Assembly (NCBI RefSeq): GCF_964204865.1
Contig: NC_135259.1
Span: 19,788,974 to 19,852,973, forward strand
Source: Styela clava
Lineage: Eukaryota; Chordata; Ascidiacea; Stolidobranchia; Styelidae
Length of the DNA: 64,000 bases
Direction of reading: 5' to 3'
Below, one piece after another: positions 23,621 through 36,450 of the stretch. A program made the position numbers and the translations under genes. The notes below the pieces were generated by a model. That model saw only the letters and a list, made by a program, of their open reading frames with translations. It searched no databases and was not told the origin of the DNA. How positions within the stretch are numbered: the first letter of the stretch is position 1; each line of letters opens with the position of its first letter.

Positions 23621-24502
23621 ATCCTATCAAGGTGAGCGGTCGCGGAGGTATTGTGAATGTTGAAGTTTCAATAATTGTGTATACATGGGGCTAAACTAAG
23701 GAATGATTTCATATCATAAAATTGATTTTATTCAGAAACAAAACATTTTGGTAATATTTTAAGTAGGCTGAAAGATTAAAAATTGAAACAAAGAAAAGAT
23801 AAAATGCGATTTTTCCATAAAAATACGAAAAAAGAATACCAAGAAGAACAACAACAAAACGTTCCATATAGGTCACTTCGTGTTCAATAATGAAGAGGAA
23901 AAATGCTATATTGCACAAATAATGAAATTATACTTTTAACTGTTTAATCTTAGATCTATTATCAATAGTTGTTTGTCTCAACGGAGAATTTTATAATCAA
24001 AACAGTGATACGAATTGTTACACTTACAACAAGTGTGATTTTATTGAACAATAACTTACCGCACATAACGTGTTTTGAATCTAACAATAAATAAAATGAT
24101 ACATGGTCAACAGACTGCTCTGAATAAAGAATTTTCGCTTTTTTCTCCACAAATTACCCGTTTTTTCTACTACTTCCAGGTTTTGAGTGACTTATTAGCT
24201 ATAATTTCAAACAGTACATTCTACAATTTTTTAAAAAAATTTTTAGTATATTTATTATTTAGCAGCTTTATTTCAGTATATTAATTGATGCTATCCAAAA
24301 TGTCTTAACAGTAAAAATTAGACATAGCTTATATTGAACGAGATGCCATCCATATAAAGCTTTTGAGAATAAATAAATAAGTCTCTCTTAAACGATGTCG
24401 ATTCTACGTATGATAACACAAGAGGCTGAAAGTAAGATATTGCAGTGACATGGTCAATTGAAATCTTTGTATGCAGTCTTTGTATTTCAGTTCATTTGGA
24501 AA
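23621..24502. other. AT-rich 3' flank of gene A, no gene seen
   Basis: A stretch of very AT-rich sequence. Near 23860-23895 the motif AACGTTCCATATAGGTCACT resembles the end of the dispersed CAAATATATGGACACG repeat. No coding exon is recognisable. Confidence 0.45.
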
Positions 24503-27500
24503 TTATGTTTTCTTCCGAAACTTCATCTCACTAAACTTCAGAGACTGATGATTAGATTTCCAGTGATACCAATTAACGGATCGTACAGTATTTAGCCCGT
24601 ACTGGTAATACATCCCATTCAGATTTGAGTGATAACACTGATTGTACCACCAAGCCCCTCTCCGAGCAATTGCGCAATTGCCGGGCAACTCTCGGTCATT
24701 GTCAGAATCTTTCGTACTAAACTGCATATTGGTATGATATGTCAATGAGTCACCGGCTGTTCCAGAGTATTCTCCAACTAACAATGCATAGTTTTCGCTT
24801 GCAGATGAGATTGAGAAAATCCTGAAAAAACAAATAAAGCTTGATTCAATGATATTTGCGGCATGTTAAGTGATCATTTAACAAAATATCTCGTGCAACG
24901 TTAATATAAGGATATTGAATTGAACAAATGTATTCTTGTAGTTAGGGACATCACACAAAATATCCGTAAAATCAGATCCTGATTCAACTTACTTCGCACT
25001 AATACCAACTGCTGTATGGCAAGTGACTCAAATTTTTGTGACGATTGAGAGAATTGGTTTCCGGTCAGTGAATATTATTGCAGTATGTATGCGGGAAATT
25101 TCCATCATGATCGACTAATTAATTCTAATCGATGCGGGTTCATTATTCAAGAATTTATTGTTTAGTCTCAAAATTTATAATGATAAACTGTATTCAATAC
25201 TTACCCATACTTGGCATAAACAGTAGTTCCATTAAAATCTTCCAAATCAACTCGTAGTTCGAAACTTCCGTCTTTAGTCAGTTGATAGATTGTTTCTAGC
25301 CCTGAATGTGTGGAATGTGAAACATATGATCACTTTGAATATTTGAAAAAGTTTAATTTTGCGATGTATTTTACTATGTTTTATCTAGCATTTGGTACAT
25401 TTAATCGTCAACATGCTCTTCACCCACCTAACCATATTTCTTTATCTTTTTCGCCAAATCCACTGACATAGTCGTTCCATCCTCTGTAAAAATCTTCTGT
25501 TCCGTCCATTCGTCTTTGAAACACCTTAAATACCGTATTTCTCCGTGTATAATACGCACTTTTATGGTCAAATTTAGTCTCACAAATATGGGGGTGCGTA
25601 TTATCAATAGCTGTTGTCACGGACCATATTGTCCGTTTTTATGTTATATAAATATTTTATGGTTACCTGTTAAATCTCCATTTTTTTTCTGTTTTTGTTA
25701 GGTAACTATTGTGCGGATACACAATTTTTGCTACTCCCAAAGTATGTAAACGAAAACGGCCGACACCGGAAAGTAGTATGTGTACCAGTTACGGTTCGGC
25801 CATAATTTCATTCCAATTTTCCTTATTTTAGTTCTATTACGAGGTCGGGGACTAGCCAAGTGACTCCCGTAGTATTTTACCTGAAATTATGACCCAACTC
25901 TAACCTGGTACACATACTACGTTCCAATGTCCGCCATCTTGGTTCACATACTTCGAGAGTGCCCAATTTGCAATATAAAACTACAATCACGAGGCGCTAG
26001 TGAAATATATATTGTCTTCCTCGTCCACTATGCAGCTTTTTGTCGGGTTGCCGTTTTCAATAAAAAAACAAAATATTGAATCTTTTTAATTAAAAACTAC
26101 ACTAGGTAACTTGTTTTGAAATTATAATAAAAAAAATGAGTACAGCCCTTTCGGTTACATAAAATAAATGAAAGTCATTATATTAAGAAGTAGTTAGACG
26201 ATTATGACATACAATCCATCCGCCTCCATCCGTTACAATATCGCAGTAAACTTCAACAGGTTTGGCTCTTGATTCCGGATAAATATCAAAGACTCCACCG
26301 GTGATGTTCTGAATGTTTGCGTATTTATGCTTTACACTTGTGCAATCTCTCGGGAAAACTGTAAAATAACTATATTACCTATTTGTAAATATATTAATTA
26401 GGATTCATATTCTCTTTTTAACTTATACAGAGGCTATTTTCCAAATGCTTTTTGGCAAAAAGGGGAAGGCACCTCTTAATCTTCGTGTTCGATAAGTCGA
26501 ACCATTTCTACAACAGTAAAATTACCATTTTCCTCTAGCCATTTCAACCTAGCAAATGACTGGTCTCCTTGATGTGTCAGTTGATCTTCCAAAATTTTCA
26601 TCTCACTTTGGAGCTGTTGATATAATTAAATAAATCGTTTTTAATGTTCACACATAAGGTAGACACCTGAACATAATATGTGTACCAGGTTACGGTACAT
26701 AATGTTTTTCCAATTTTTCTTATTTTGGTTCTATCACGAGTTCAGGGACTAGCCAAGTGACTCCCGTAGAATTTGTACCAGAAATTATGGCCTAACCCTA
26801 ACCTGATACACCTACTACGTTCCGGTGTCCGCCATTTTGGTTCACATACTACGGGAGTACCACCGTTTCAAGGGTTTGCTGTCAATTCGTTATGCATTGT
26901 GTATTCTTAATTTTTTGGCAAAACTCGCTATAATATCGATAGAATGACATCTGGTACATTTTTCTAACCTGTGTGATGATCACAAGACCGAAAACAACAA
27001 GCCCAACATTCATTGATAAAAATATTGCCAGAGCAATCAGTCCTCTTTTTACTGTTGTGTCTTCAGTATCTGGAATGATATCAGATTTCAAACATTAACC
27101 GAATGTTCACAGGATTTTGTAATAAAGTCAAATATGTCCAGGTTTCTAGAAAATTCCATGTTTCGTGATAAATATTTCACAAGGCAAGTTACGCTATGCG
27201 GCTTATAGAAGTGTGACATGGAATAATAGTATGTTTCCATTAGTTGAAAAAGCAACCTATGTCGGAAACGAATGATACCACGTATTGACAGGGCTGTCGT
27301 CGATATGAACCCAAAAATGAGGATATCAGAGAAACGTAATAATAAGATTACAAAGAACGAAATGTAACAGACAAAATGTATTCATGACAGTGCGACCCGT
27401 GTCTATTCATACTTTGCATTAGAAAAGATTTGTACCAGCAGTTCTCCATTCTTAGAAACTATCTGTTCCAACCCACTTCCCAGTTCACTTACGCCATGAA

Positions 27501-27856
27501 TGCGCGTAGCAATCAATGATGTTCCAATATCATTTCTAGCAAATCAATCATTCGAATTGACAAATCTAAGTGCCTGGTATCAGAACCTCTACTTGTAAAA
27601 TGAAACATGTCAAAATAAAGACGTTTTTAATAAATAAGGGAAGGAAATTCTAAGAAAAAGACCTTAAAAATAAGCACAAATCTTAGAAATAAGGACGTTA
27701 TGGCAGCCCTGCGTATAGACTACAATTCAAAATACCTTTGTGCTTTTGCTGCCGAACGCATGGCGTTTCATAAATATTGACATTAGCTGGCAAAGCGTTA
27801 CTTCTATTTGGATTATCTGGAATTTCATTGTAAAATCTCGTCTCGGCTGTAGACAT
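24503..27856 (-). CDS. Gene A: type II membrane fibrinogen-domain protein, short stalk
   Basis: Seven exons join into one frame of 322 residues: 27736-27856, 26969-27069, 26526-26613, 26213-26358, 25428-25524, 25205-25301 and 24503-24821 (969 nt with stop). Residues 1-40 are a tail with RFYNEIPDN and NIYETP; residues 51-72 are a hydrophobic helix ([20 protein letters not shown]) preceded by KR; 75-103 form a short stalk ([12 protein letters not shown]); 104-322 are the FReD. It has [36 protein letters not shown], calcium-site motif [19 protein letters not shown] and LNGMYYQ. No signal peptide and an N-terminal helix imply type II topology, like the vertebrate receptor FIBCD1. An in-frame ATG at 27895 could add 13 residues; I chose MSTAETRF because paralogues start there. 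It lacks the second stalk exon present in gene C, but the intron sequence otherwise resembles gene C. Confidence 0.82.
25540..25625. repeat. Fragment of a dispersed DNA element in gene A
   Basis: TACCGTATTTCTCCGTGTAT followed by AATACGCAC and GGGGGTGCGTATTA resembles the ends of a non-autonomous element widespread in animal genomes. It lies 8 bp upstream (in gene direction) of the VFQRRMDG exon of gene A, so it supplies part of that acceptor region. The adjacent GTCACGGACCATATTGTCC is shared with gene C (about 42507). Confidence 0.5.
25731..25964. mobile_element. MITE of the ACTCCCGTAGTATGTGTACC family, copy in gene A
   Basis: The ends are inverted: TACTCCCAAAGTATGTAAAC at left and, reverse complemented, CACTCTCGAAGTATGTGAAC at right. 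The interior contains GTAGTATGTGTACCAG, GGCCATAATTTC, ACTAGCCAAGTGACTCCCGT and ATGTCCGCCATCTTGGTTC, shared by the other copies. It lies in the intron between the first two FReD exons of gene A. Confidence 0.8.
26661..26862. mobile_element. MITE of the ACTCCCGTAGTATGTGTACC family, second copy in gene A
   Basis: It contains ATATGTGTACCAGGTTACGG, GACTAGCCAAGTGACTCCCG, CTAACCCTAACCTGATACAC and GTGTCCGCCATTTTGGTTCA, and ends in CATACTACGGGAGTACC. It sits in the intron between the transmembrane exon and the stalk exon. Confidence 0.8.
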
Positions 27857-27899
27857 CTTGGCAGGTCGATCGGTCCTCCTCAATGAATCTTCCAAAGTT

Positions 27900-28850
27900 T
27901 AATAAGCATCTAATAGACAACATGTTTGGCTTGTCGCGAGTGATGTTTGTTACTCATATGATTGGAACAGAGCTCATTTTGCAAAATACTAATTAATCAT
28001 CCCAAACATGAGTTGACATCTTTGATTAGTATGACTGTTGCCAACATTTATCGCTATGTGAATAATAAGTAGCTGAAGATGTGTGTGTTTACGTCAATAT
28101 TGTTGGGTCATCTATGTCTCTAGTTTCGTTTTGGAATCATTTATTCACTTTACAGCCAAATATAACTACGGTGAATATGGCGTATTCTCATAAACGATTC
28201 AATGGTGATTCTTCAGTTGGATGATGAATTCATACATTTGTACGTAATAGAGAGTGATTTATACCAGGATAATTCATATTAAGAACACGCTCATCAGGTA
28301 TGAAGCAATCAGTATAAGTTTTGTGAACTTTTCTTATATCTGAGTCATGCATTTATCCATAGAAAGGTGAGACATAAGTTATTCTTCTTGTTTAGATATA
28401 TCAATTAGTAATAAGTAATTCAAGAGTCTTGCTGCACGCCGACACAAAAATATTTCTGTACCGTTTCATCTGACCAAGGTCGGGCTTCCTCAGACATACA
28501 TGGTTCTAGTACATACATTATTTATTTTTACTTCTTTCAAATTAGAATAAACAATAAAATTGAAACGCAAAAGCTATTGATTTGAGACAGAACTATGGTA
28601 AAAAAATTGTGAATGATACCATATGCGACATAATAAATTGTACACAGCAGTTCGCCCGGAAGGTCGATAAATTGTCAAATTTAATCCTAATATTTTCCCA
28701 CGATTAAATTCTCGAGCAGTCACGTACCGTTTTTAATGAATAAGTCACACACTCCTGCTCCATTTAGAGAAAATGGAATTCTTGATACGTGAATAAATTG
28801 AACAATTGATCAATTTTCATTACTCTTGGTAATCCACGCATACAGACATT
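27900..28850. other. No gene seen; upstream of gene A
   Basis: Upstream sequence of gene A. The family's TGACGTCA and AAGTCATAATAAACC blocks are not visible here, unlike genes 1, B and C. AATAATAAG-type AT-rich sequence fills the remainder. Confidence 0.45.
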
Positions 28851-29425
28851 GATAAACCTTTTTTATAGCTCTTTGTGCGGCAGTGATCGCTTGTGAATCT
28901 ACTGTCAGTTCTTTATTTCTGTTCAGCTGAAGAATGTCAAACTTTTTTTAGCAATTTACTTAAAAAATAAAATACTGCATTTTTATTAAGTTCATAAACA
29001 CTGCAGTTTAAATGCTACCGTTAGATTAATCAACAATTTCCAATCCGGAAGTAATATAAATGAGGAATTATATCCTTCATCAGTTTTATACAATAGCCAT
29101 GATGATGTATTAAGAATTCAAATGCCATGATGTCGATCGATGTGGCGTCTTGCATACAAGATTGATGCGAGATTAGTAAATGGCAGATAGGCTGGGCCGA
29201 ATCTTGTTAAATATTAATGACTGATAAGTGAAGGAAAAAGATATCGTTCCCATGCAATTGATTCATAATTTTCATATATGTCGCATGTTCTAGTTATAGT
29301 GGGAAACGACATTTTCACTCACGGACCGGTAACAAAAGTTCCGTAAGATATGGTCCTCAAGAAAGCGGCCCTCAAAGAAAAATTGTGCGGCCCGCGCTGA
29401 CGTGCCTATTTTAAATGATGTATGT

Positions 29426-29888
29426 CAGGGGTCGGCAACCTACGGCCCGCGGAGCAATATAATCCGGCCCGCGGAGCAATATAATCCGGCCCGCGACGCT
29501 TCACTGAATTATAGTAACAAATTATAGCTGTTTTGTCGATTATATTCTTTACGCAAAAGAATTTACTTGTATACTAAATTATATTATAACCTAACAAGTA
29601 TATAATTCACAATTACTCGTTTAATGAGCCTATAATTCAACTATAAATAGACAAATGGCAACTAAACGCAGAAAAGTTGATGCTAAGTGCAAATGGTTTA
29701 ATGGCGCAAAAAATATTCAAATGGTCAGTCTTCGCGCGCTGCTTAGAATTTAACTTCTGATCTGTGTGATAAAATGTGATTCATCGGTCATCCATTCGAT
29801 TTTTCACTTTCTAAAAATATGTGTGGCCCACCAATGACTTGCAACCTTTAATTTTGGCCCGCGAGCGACAAAAGGTTGCCGACCCCTG
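29426..29888. mobile_element. hAT MITE with paralogous empty site
   Basis: Left end CAGGGGTCGGCAACCTACGG; right end in reverse complement CAGGGGTCGGCAACCTTTTG. The octamer ATGTATGT before the left end recurs as TTGTATGT two bases beyond the right end. The inverted paralogous segment at about 15750-15775 reads straight through (CGCACATACATCATTC), so it is the unfilled site. No transposase is present in the 463 bp. Confidence 0.85.
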
Positions 29889-30129
29889 AATTGTATGTGC
29901 TTGTAATTCGAATCCGTTTGGTTGCGACGCCTATACCTCAGCCCAATTTATTATATATGGCTACAATGCCTTAACAACTAGCTTGTACAAACAACACATG
30001 TCACAAGATCAATAACCAAAATTTTTGTGCTTGCAGCTACTAGAAAGACTATGTCAAATCAGGGTGCGGCCCGCGGTACCACCCAGGTATTTATATCTGT
30101 CTCTCCTGTAATAAAGGTTGCACACCCCT

Positions 30130-31246
30130 GAACAAAACAATATGCAATTAATTCATTATTTATTGATAAACTGTTGGAAAAATCATTCATTTTTTTTACT
30201 ACACTACTTTGTCATAGACAAATGTAAAGCTTGGCCGCTACGCCAATCTGGATCTGGAAATAACAAATATGTTGAGACTATTTTGTTGCGTTAATTGTTC
30301 AAATTGATGAACCTTAAATTTAATCTACGATTCCTTGGTTGGGAGTCAAGTATTAAATTATGTTTACTCTTAATTATATTAGTGGTATTCTTATGAAGGA
30401 GTTGAGATCTATCATGGTTATAAATCCCTTCTCCAACTTTGACACAATTGGCAACGTTATTTTACTGGGCAGGTAATTTATTCAGCGGAATAACAGTATT
30501 CAAAACCTGCAGTTTAAGATAAGAAAACCGGATATGGAAATTAAAATATCCTTCAAACTTAGAAAATTACTCCATTTGTTGTGAAGTAAAGATTTTTTTG
30601 ATTAAAGAACAAACGCATTAACAACAACTATATTTAACAAAAGACTCATTTGTCGATGACCTCCCTAATAATACGTGTTGTTCATTAATAAATAATAATA
30701 TAAAATTGAAATCAACTAAAAACGTGCAAGTAAGTAGGAAAAAGATGCTTATAAACATTTTAAATTAAATGATGACAGGAGAAAGATTTCGAAACAAGAA
30801 ATGAATCTTAAAACAATAAATACATTGTATGGGTGTAACTAACTGACCGAGAAAGGGAAGCCCTTTAATGTGAATCAAGCTTTAATTGTTTACGAGCTAT
30901 AGTAACCAGATATGATATAGCAAAGAAACTTTCTTATGATAAGACATACGATGAAGAAAATGGAGACAACAATTAAAACATTACAGCGTAGTCAAACCAA
31001 CTCCAGTATACGTTTGGAAAATAATCAAATAATTAGTCAATGAAAATTTGTGCTGAATGTTATTACTTGATATTCAAAGAAAAATAAATATAACTTTCAA
31101 ATTTAAATCATGAATCTTCCTGCGTTCCAGTCACAGAAGTGTTCAATAAAAATGATCTTGTATCAATAAATGTTTGGTATTAAAATATTGCAATGAAATA
31201 GCAAATTGAAATCTTCGTATGCTTCAATGGTTATTTTAGTTTATTT
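30130..31246. other. 3' flank of gene B, no gene seen
   Basis: AT-rich flank; most of it aligns in reverse with 13227-14640. At 30095-30128 the sequence AAGGTTGCACACCCCTG is a hAT-type terminus. No exon is recognisable. Confidence 0.5.
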
Positions 31247-34200
31247 TTATTTTTTTCTGAACTTCATCTCTGTGAACTTAAGGGCTTGCAATTTTTTGAA
31301 GCTAAACCAAATAACCGATCTAGCATCAGATTGCCCATGCTGGCGAAAGACGCCGTTCAGACTTGATTGATAGCAATTGTTGTGCCACCAGGCTCCTTTG
31401 TAGAACTCCGCACAGCTGCTCGACAACCTCCTATCATTATCAGAATCTTTTGTAGAAAACTGCATATTGGTATGACGCGTTAATGAATCACCAGCTGTTC
31501 CAGAGTATTCTCCAACTAGCAATGTATAATTTTCGCTCGTAGATGAGATTGAGAACGTCTTGAAAAGAAATAAAGCCTGATTCAATGATATTTCTGGAAA
31601 GCTAAATGAACATTTATCAAACAACTTGTGCGACGTTCATATTGGTAATATAAGATGGAAATTGAACTAATGTATTCTTGTAGGGACATCACACACAATA
31701 TCCGTAAAATTAGATTCTTTTTCGAATTACTTTCATAATAATCCCACTACTGATGACATGTGACTCAAAATTGTGGCGGTGGAGGAAACTTGGTTTCCGG
31801 TCAGTGAATATTATTGCAGTTTATATGCGAGAGGATTACCATAATGATCGATCAATTAATACTAATTGATGAAGGAGATTTTATTCAAGGATTTATTATT
31901 TACTCTCAACATTTATAATTATAAACTGTATTTTAATACCCATATTTAGCATACACATTGTTTCCATTAAAATCTTCCAAATCAACTCTTAGTTCGTAAC
32001 TTCCGTTTTTAGTCAGTTGATAGATTGTTTTCAAGCCCGAATATGAAGAATGTAAAAATATGATATATGAATGAAATTTGAAGAAAAACAAAAGAATTGC
32101 TGGCTGCATTGCATGCACAAGGTCAAGTGGGCTATAGTTTTTAAGTAATAATCTCAAACTTCCATAAAATAAGATATCCGCAAGCTTTACAGTGTATTTT
32201 AGTTTTTCAGTTAATATTGATTTATAGGCATCCCGGCGTTTTTTTCTACATAGTACTTTATAAAAACTATAATCGATTTAAAATGGGGATGAAATGCGCA
32301 AGCAAACAAAATCAGTCACTGCCCAGAAATCTTCAAACTGGGAACCCAACTTCTGAATCACATTAGAAATCATCTGCACTAACGAGCATTTTCGCAGACA
32401 TGACTGAGAAACATGATACATAACCGGCCTGGCACCAAGAATAATAACTAATATAAACGAAATAGACAAAACTGCAAAGCATTTGGTGGATTCTTCTGCA
32501 TAGATATGTTCCATTATTTGTTCAATAAAATTTGCTACTTAAGGATCGGAGCTCAAAAGAATTTGTTGGCATCTGGACACAAATCCAGTATTAAGATAGC
32601 CTATACATTTTATGTCGAAACGCACAATTTTATTGTTTTTATTTACTCTGTCGACATGATTTACACCCACCTAACCACATTTCTTTATCTTTTTCACCAA
32701 ATCCATTAACATAATCGTTCCATCCTCTGTAGAAGTTTTCTGTTCCATCCATTCGTCTTTGAAATACCTTGGAAATATAACAAATGCAACGTTTATTCTG
32801 ATCAAGCAATGATTTTATATTTATTGACAGAAACGCACACTTTCCATACGTTTTATTCGGGCGGGAGCATACGTTTAATTTGGGCGCAGGCCGCAGGTTC
32901 AAACTTGGATTATCAAACGCAAAAAACGTCATTATTGCCTTTCGATTTTCTCATTCTTTTGGCGGCAGTTACTGCTGCCAGGTCATTTTATGAATTTAGG
33001 AGATTTATCGTTTTACTTTACTTTTAATTCGTAAATTGAAACTTCCTGTCATTTTTCTCCAATTTTGAGAAATGATGGCGACATATCAGTACAAGCAACA
33101 GCATTGGGTTTTTGCCGAAAAAACTATCAAGATGTTTAATAATGCAACATATCTTTGGGGCTAAACGGAAACTATTATCCTTTTTCGCTCGAATCGAATG
33201 TACGAAAAATAATTTCATGATTCAACAAAGTCCCGGCACAATAATGTCTCCGCAATGAAGATAATCTGGTTGAACAGATGATCGCCTTAACTTCGCGTAA
33301 CCGCTGTAGTCATGTCGATTATATGAAAGCAACCACAAAAGCCATTATATTAGGAAGTAGTTGAATACATGTGACATACTGTCCATCCGCCTCCATCCGT
33401 TACGATATCGCAGTAAACTTCGACAGGTCTGGCTCTTGAGTCCGGGTAAATATCAAAGACTCCACCGGCGGTGCTTTGGATTTTTGCAAATTTACGATTT
33501 ACACTTGTGCAATCTCTCGGGAAAACTGTAAAATAAAATGTATGCAGTACTGTAAAGACGTTCAAAATATCGTTTAGAAATTCGTCTACCAAAATGCCAA
33601 AGCGAATATCACCGTGACAACCTGTAGCTTATTCTTATTCTATACAATATTGCTCCATATCTTGTGATTGGTATAAAAAAAAATACTCAACCTACGTTAT
33701 TGTATAATCGATTTCATGAATTGTTGATGAAAATGATCCAAAGTTGAAATATCTTCAATCGATTGATTTATCCGAATCTGTTGTTCATTAAGTTTGGAGT
33801 AAATTACGTCTGAGGCTGTAAAAAGTACGAGTATGTCGTTCATTCCCTGCAATGCATGCAGATTGACGCTTTCGTTGACCAAGTGAGATGACATACGACT
33901 CCAATACGAAACTACTGACTGGGCAACGTATCAAATTATGTATATCTTCGGATGTAGAATAAAATATATTGCTAACACACACACGCATCTGTAACTATAA
34001 TAGAATTTCCATGAAATAATAGAATATAAGGAAACGCGCTGAGATAACAATTGCTATAAAAAACGATTCAAGCATGAAAATCATGTTTAAAAAGTGTGGG
34101 AAAGCTGCATCCACTGCGTCCATTTTTTAACATACATATAATCTTTTTCATTTATTCAGAGACTATTTTCCTAATGGTTTTTTGGCAAAAAGGGCAAGGC

Positions 34201-35351
34201 GGTTCTAAATCTTCGTGTTAACAAGTCGAACCATTTTCAAAACAGTAAAATTACCATTTTCTTCTCTCCATTTCAATCTAGCAAATGACTGGTCTCCTTG
34301 GTGTGCCAATTGCTCTTTCATGATTTTCATCTCACTCAAGAGCTGTTGATATAATTAAAGTGTTTTTTGTGTTCACACGTAGTTTCAGGAATTAGAGAAA
34401 CAGGATGGTTTCGATTCTCAAGCCAACGAAAGTCAGTTTATTGTGAGAATATTTTTAAGATCATGGAAACAATTAACTCGTTACCGAAAATATGCTTGCG
34501 CCCATTGAATTTGAGACTAGTATTTGCGGTTCACGCCATGCAGAACAGCATACCCTTCTATCCTATTTTATGACATTTAAATCAGGTCCAGTCAGTTCAA
34601 ACGAACCATTTTTAGGTTTCTTTTTCTCAATAACCTTATTAAAAGGTTCTCAAAAGTTCGCATCAATTACTGCTTTATTTTCATGTATATACAATTTCCA
34701 CGACATCCAGAAATAGGGAAAATTTGATTTGAAGTTTCATTAATTGAATGGGGGCGTATGGATGTTTTTGACAAAATTCGCTTGCCCACTCTGTTAAGGA
34801 AATTGACTGTAATGACTGTTCATTATGCAAACGCATTCGCACTTTCCGGTATATTATTGATAGCATATATAATAACCGCATATACATTTTACCTGTGTGA
34901 TGATCACAAGACCAAAAACAACAAGCTCAACAACCAATGATAAAAATATTGCCAGAGCAAGCAGCCCTCTTTTTACTGTTGTGTCTTCAATATCTGAAAT
35001 GATATTAGAATTTACTCGTTATCCAAACATACCGTAAACCGAAAGTTCAGCGATTCTGTAACCAACAAGGGTTTCAGCAAATTGAAGAATTCTTGATAAC
35101 TTTTTCACAAGGTGACGTCACGCCACGCCAGACATGAAATAATATATTTCCACGATGTAAAATAGCAATGGTAAAATTATCGAAAACGAATAAACCACTT
35201 TACTAACGTGTAAAATTGAAGTCAAAATACCTTTGCGCTTTTGTGGTTGAACGTGCGTCGTTTCATAAATATTGTCATTCGCTGGCAAAACGTTACTTTT
35301 ATTTGGATTGTCTGGAATTTCAGAATAGAATCTCGTCTCGGCTACAGACAT
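31247..35351 (-). pseudogene. Gene B: type II membrane fibrinogen-domain protein with disabling changes
   Basis: Exon blocks: 35231-35351 ([15 protein letters not shown]), 34893-34993 (helix LLALAIFLSLVVELVVFGLV), 34255-34342, 33696-33815 ([17 protein letters not shown]), 33380-33525 (FPRDC to DGGGWT), 32671-32767 ([16 protein letters not shown]), 31940-32036 (GLKTIYQLTKNGSYELR) and 31247-31559 (DSDND, WWHNNC, ends KFRKK). Three lesions are seen. The stalk exon ends IIQ-TAA where gene C reads IQE. The acceptor before GLKTIYQL is CGG instead of CAG. The acceptor before the last exon is CAA followed by G, so the only AG is shifted by one base and would break the frame. Exon frames are otherwise open, so inactivation is recent, or this is a null allele. 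An upstream in-frame ATG exists at 35402. Confidence 0.8.
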
Positions 35352-35538
35352 CTTGACAGGTCTATCCGTTCTCGCAAACGACTCTTCCCAAGTGTTCAAC
35401 ATTAATTTGTATGCGAATTATATAGATGGTTATTATGACTTAGTCTTGTAATGATTAGATACATTTGCGTGGTGTAATCTGATGATCAAATATAACATTT
35501 GAAGCTTTGAAATAAAAAGTTTGTCATGAGTGACGTCA
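35352..35538 (-). promoter_or_regulatory. Candidate promoter of gene B
   Basis: On the minus strand a TGACGTCA palindrome (35531-35538) lies about 180 bp before the ATG, followed by AAGTCATAATAACCATCTAT and GAACACTTGGGAAGAGTCG. Order and distances match the gene 1 region. The gene body is damaged although this region is well preserved. Confidence 0.55.
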
Positions 35539-35660
35539 ATTCCTTGGGCGATTAACACACACGTTTATATATTCAATTGCTTATTACCACTATACTGTAC
35601 TTGTATGTACGTCAATGCATAACATTACTTATTTTGAAACGATAATGTCAGAGAACGAAG

Positions 35661-35928
35661 ACTTATCGATCGAAAGTTAGGGGATCCCCCAAAACAGCGC
35701 TCTTACTCCATAATGACACCTTGTGTCCCATCACTAATTAATTAATAACTTGCTAATTATACGACATAATTCATCCAAAATCATGGGGCTTCTGGTCCGA
35801 CATATGATGAATGCACATGCAAAATCTGGAGCAGATTCAATCTCGCTTTCGGGAGATATCGCGTGCATCTAACAAACAGACAGACAAATACCTATCAACA
35901 TACTTACCGATTAAAATCGATAAGTAAT
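35661..35928 (-). mobile_element. MITE with CTTATCGAT ends, copy 3
   Basis: Ends CTTATCGATCG and, reverse complemented, ACTTATCGATTTTAATCGG. The interior shared with 15275-15545 and 11750-11955 includes ACATAATTCATCCAAAATCA, GAGATATCGCGTGCATCTAA and a CAGACAGACAAATACCTATC run. Confidence 0.7.
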
Positions 35929-36049
35929 AATATTATACGATGCGTCAGTAGAATATAAGATAATAAACTCACGAAGCTGGACTTGCTCATTTTCAAATAG
36001 ATCAAGGTTAGACTTCTTCATACATACATAGGTCAACTATGAACACTAT

Positions 36050-36435
36050 TTGATTATCGTATTGTGCTGCGGTGGATTTGACAATAAAGACATTGCCTCG
36101 TTAATGTGTATGACAGGATTGTGGGATTGTTGGAGTTTAGGCTGTTACCGTTGCGGTTCGTCGTTTAACGACAGGCAATATAACCTATGTAACCAACCAA
36201 CAAGACTAAATATACTTTGGTACCTATACGCTTTCTGAAATCTGAGACATGAAATCTCCTTTGGAAAGATTAAAATATTACCAATTCAGAGATGTTTTGT
36301 GATTAAACCCTATCTAAGATACTCATACAGTGTGTGGAATGTAATTTACTTCGAGCACGAATTAAATTTGTTTAACGAGCATTGCCTTACTAATGGATAG
36401 CAGCGCCAATTTATGGATATTGAAAATATCAAGCG
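36050..36435. repeat. Intergenic block duplicated at 46690-47095
   Basis: Shared pieces are TGATTATCGTATTGT, CTTTCTGAAATCTGAGACAT, TTTTGTGATTAAACCCTATC and GATACTCATACAG, in the same order. It belongs to the tandem unit that carries genes B and C. Confidence 0.8.
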
Positions 36436-36450
36436 GCTAAATGAAATATA

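Larger units (their letters stand above)
28850..33600. repeat. Second arm of the inverted duplication (gene B side)
   Basis: The reverse complement of this block matches 12090-16320 piece by piece, from the intron before the first FReD exon through the 3' flank. This arm keeps the last two FReD exons (31247-31559 and 31940-32036), which the other arm has lost, and contains a hAT MITE (29426-29888) that the other arm lacks. Confidence 0.8.

Noticed and set aside
24503-24784. Treating each FReD open frame (24503, 31247, 41417, 49480, 56688) as a separate single-exon gene
   Set aside because: Each begins at a clear acceptor and lines up with upstream exons in phase; they are last exons of the genes described.
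35118-35402. Upstream ATG of gene B (and at 27895 in gene A) as the true start
   Set aside because: Gene C has an in-frame stop just upstream of MSVAETRF, so the shared start is more likely; the longer form cannot be excluded for A and B.
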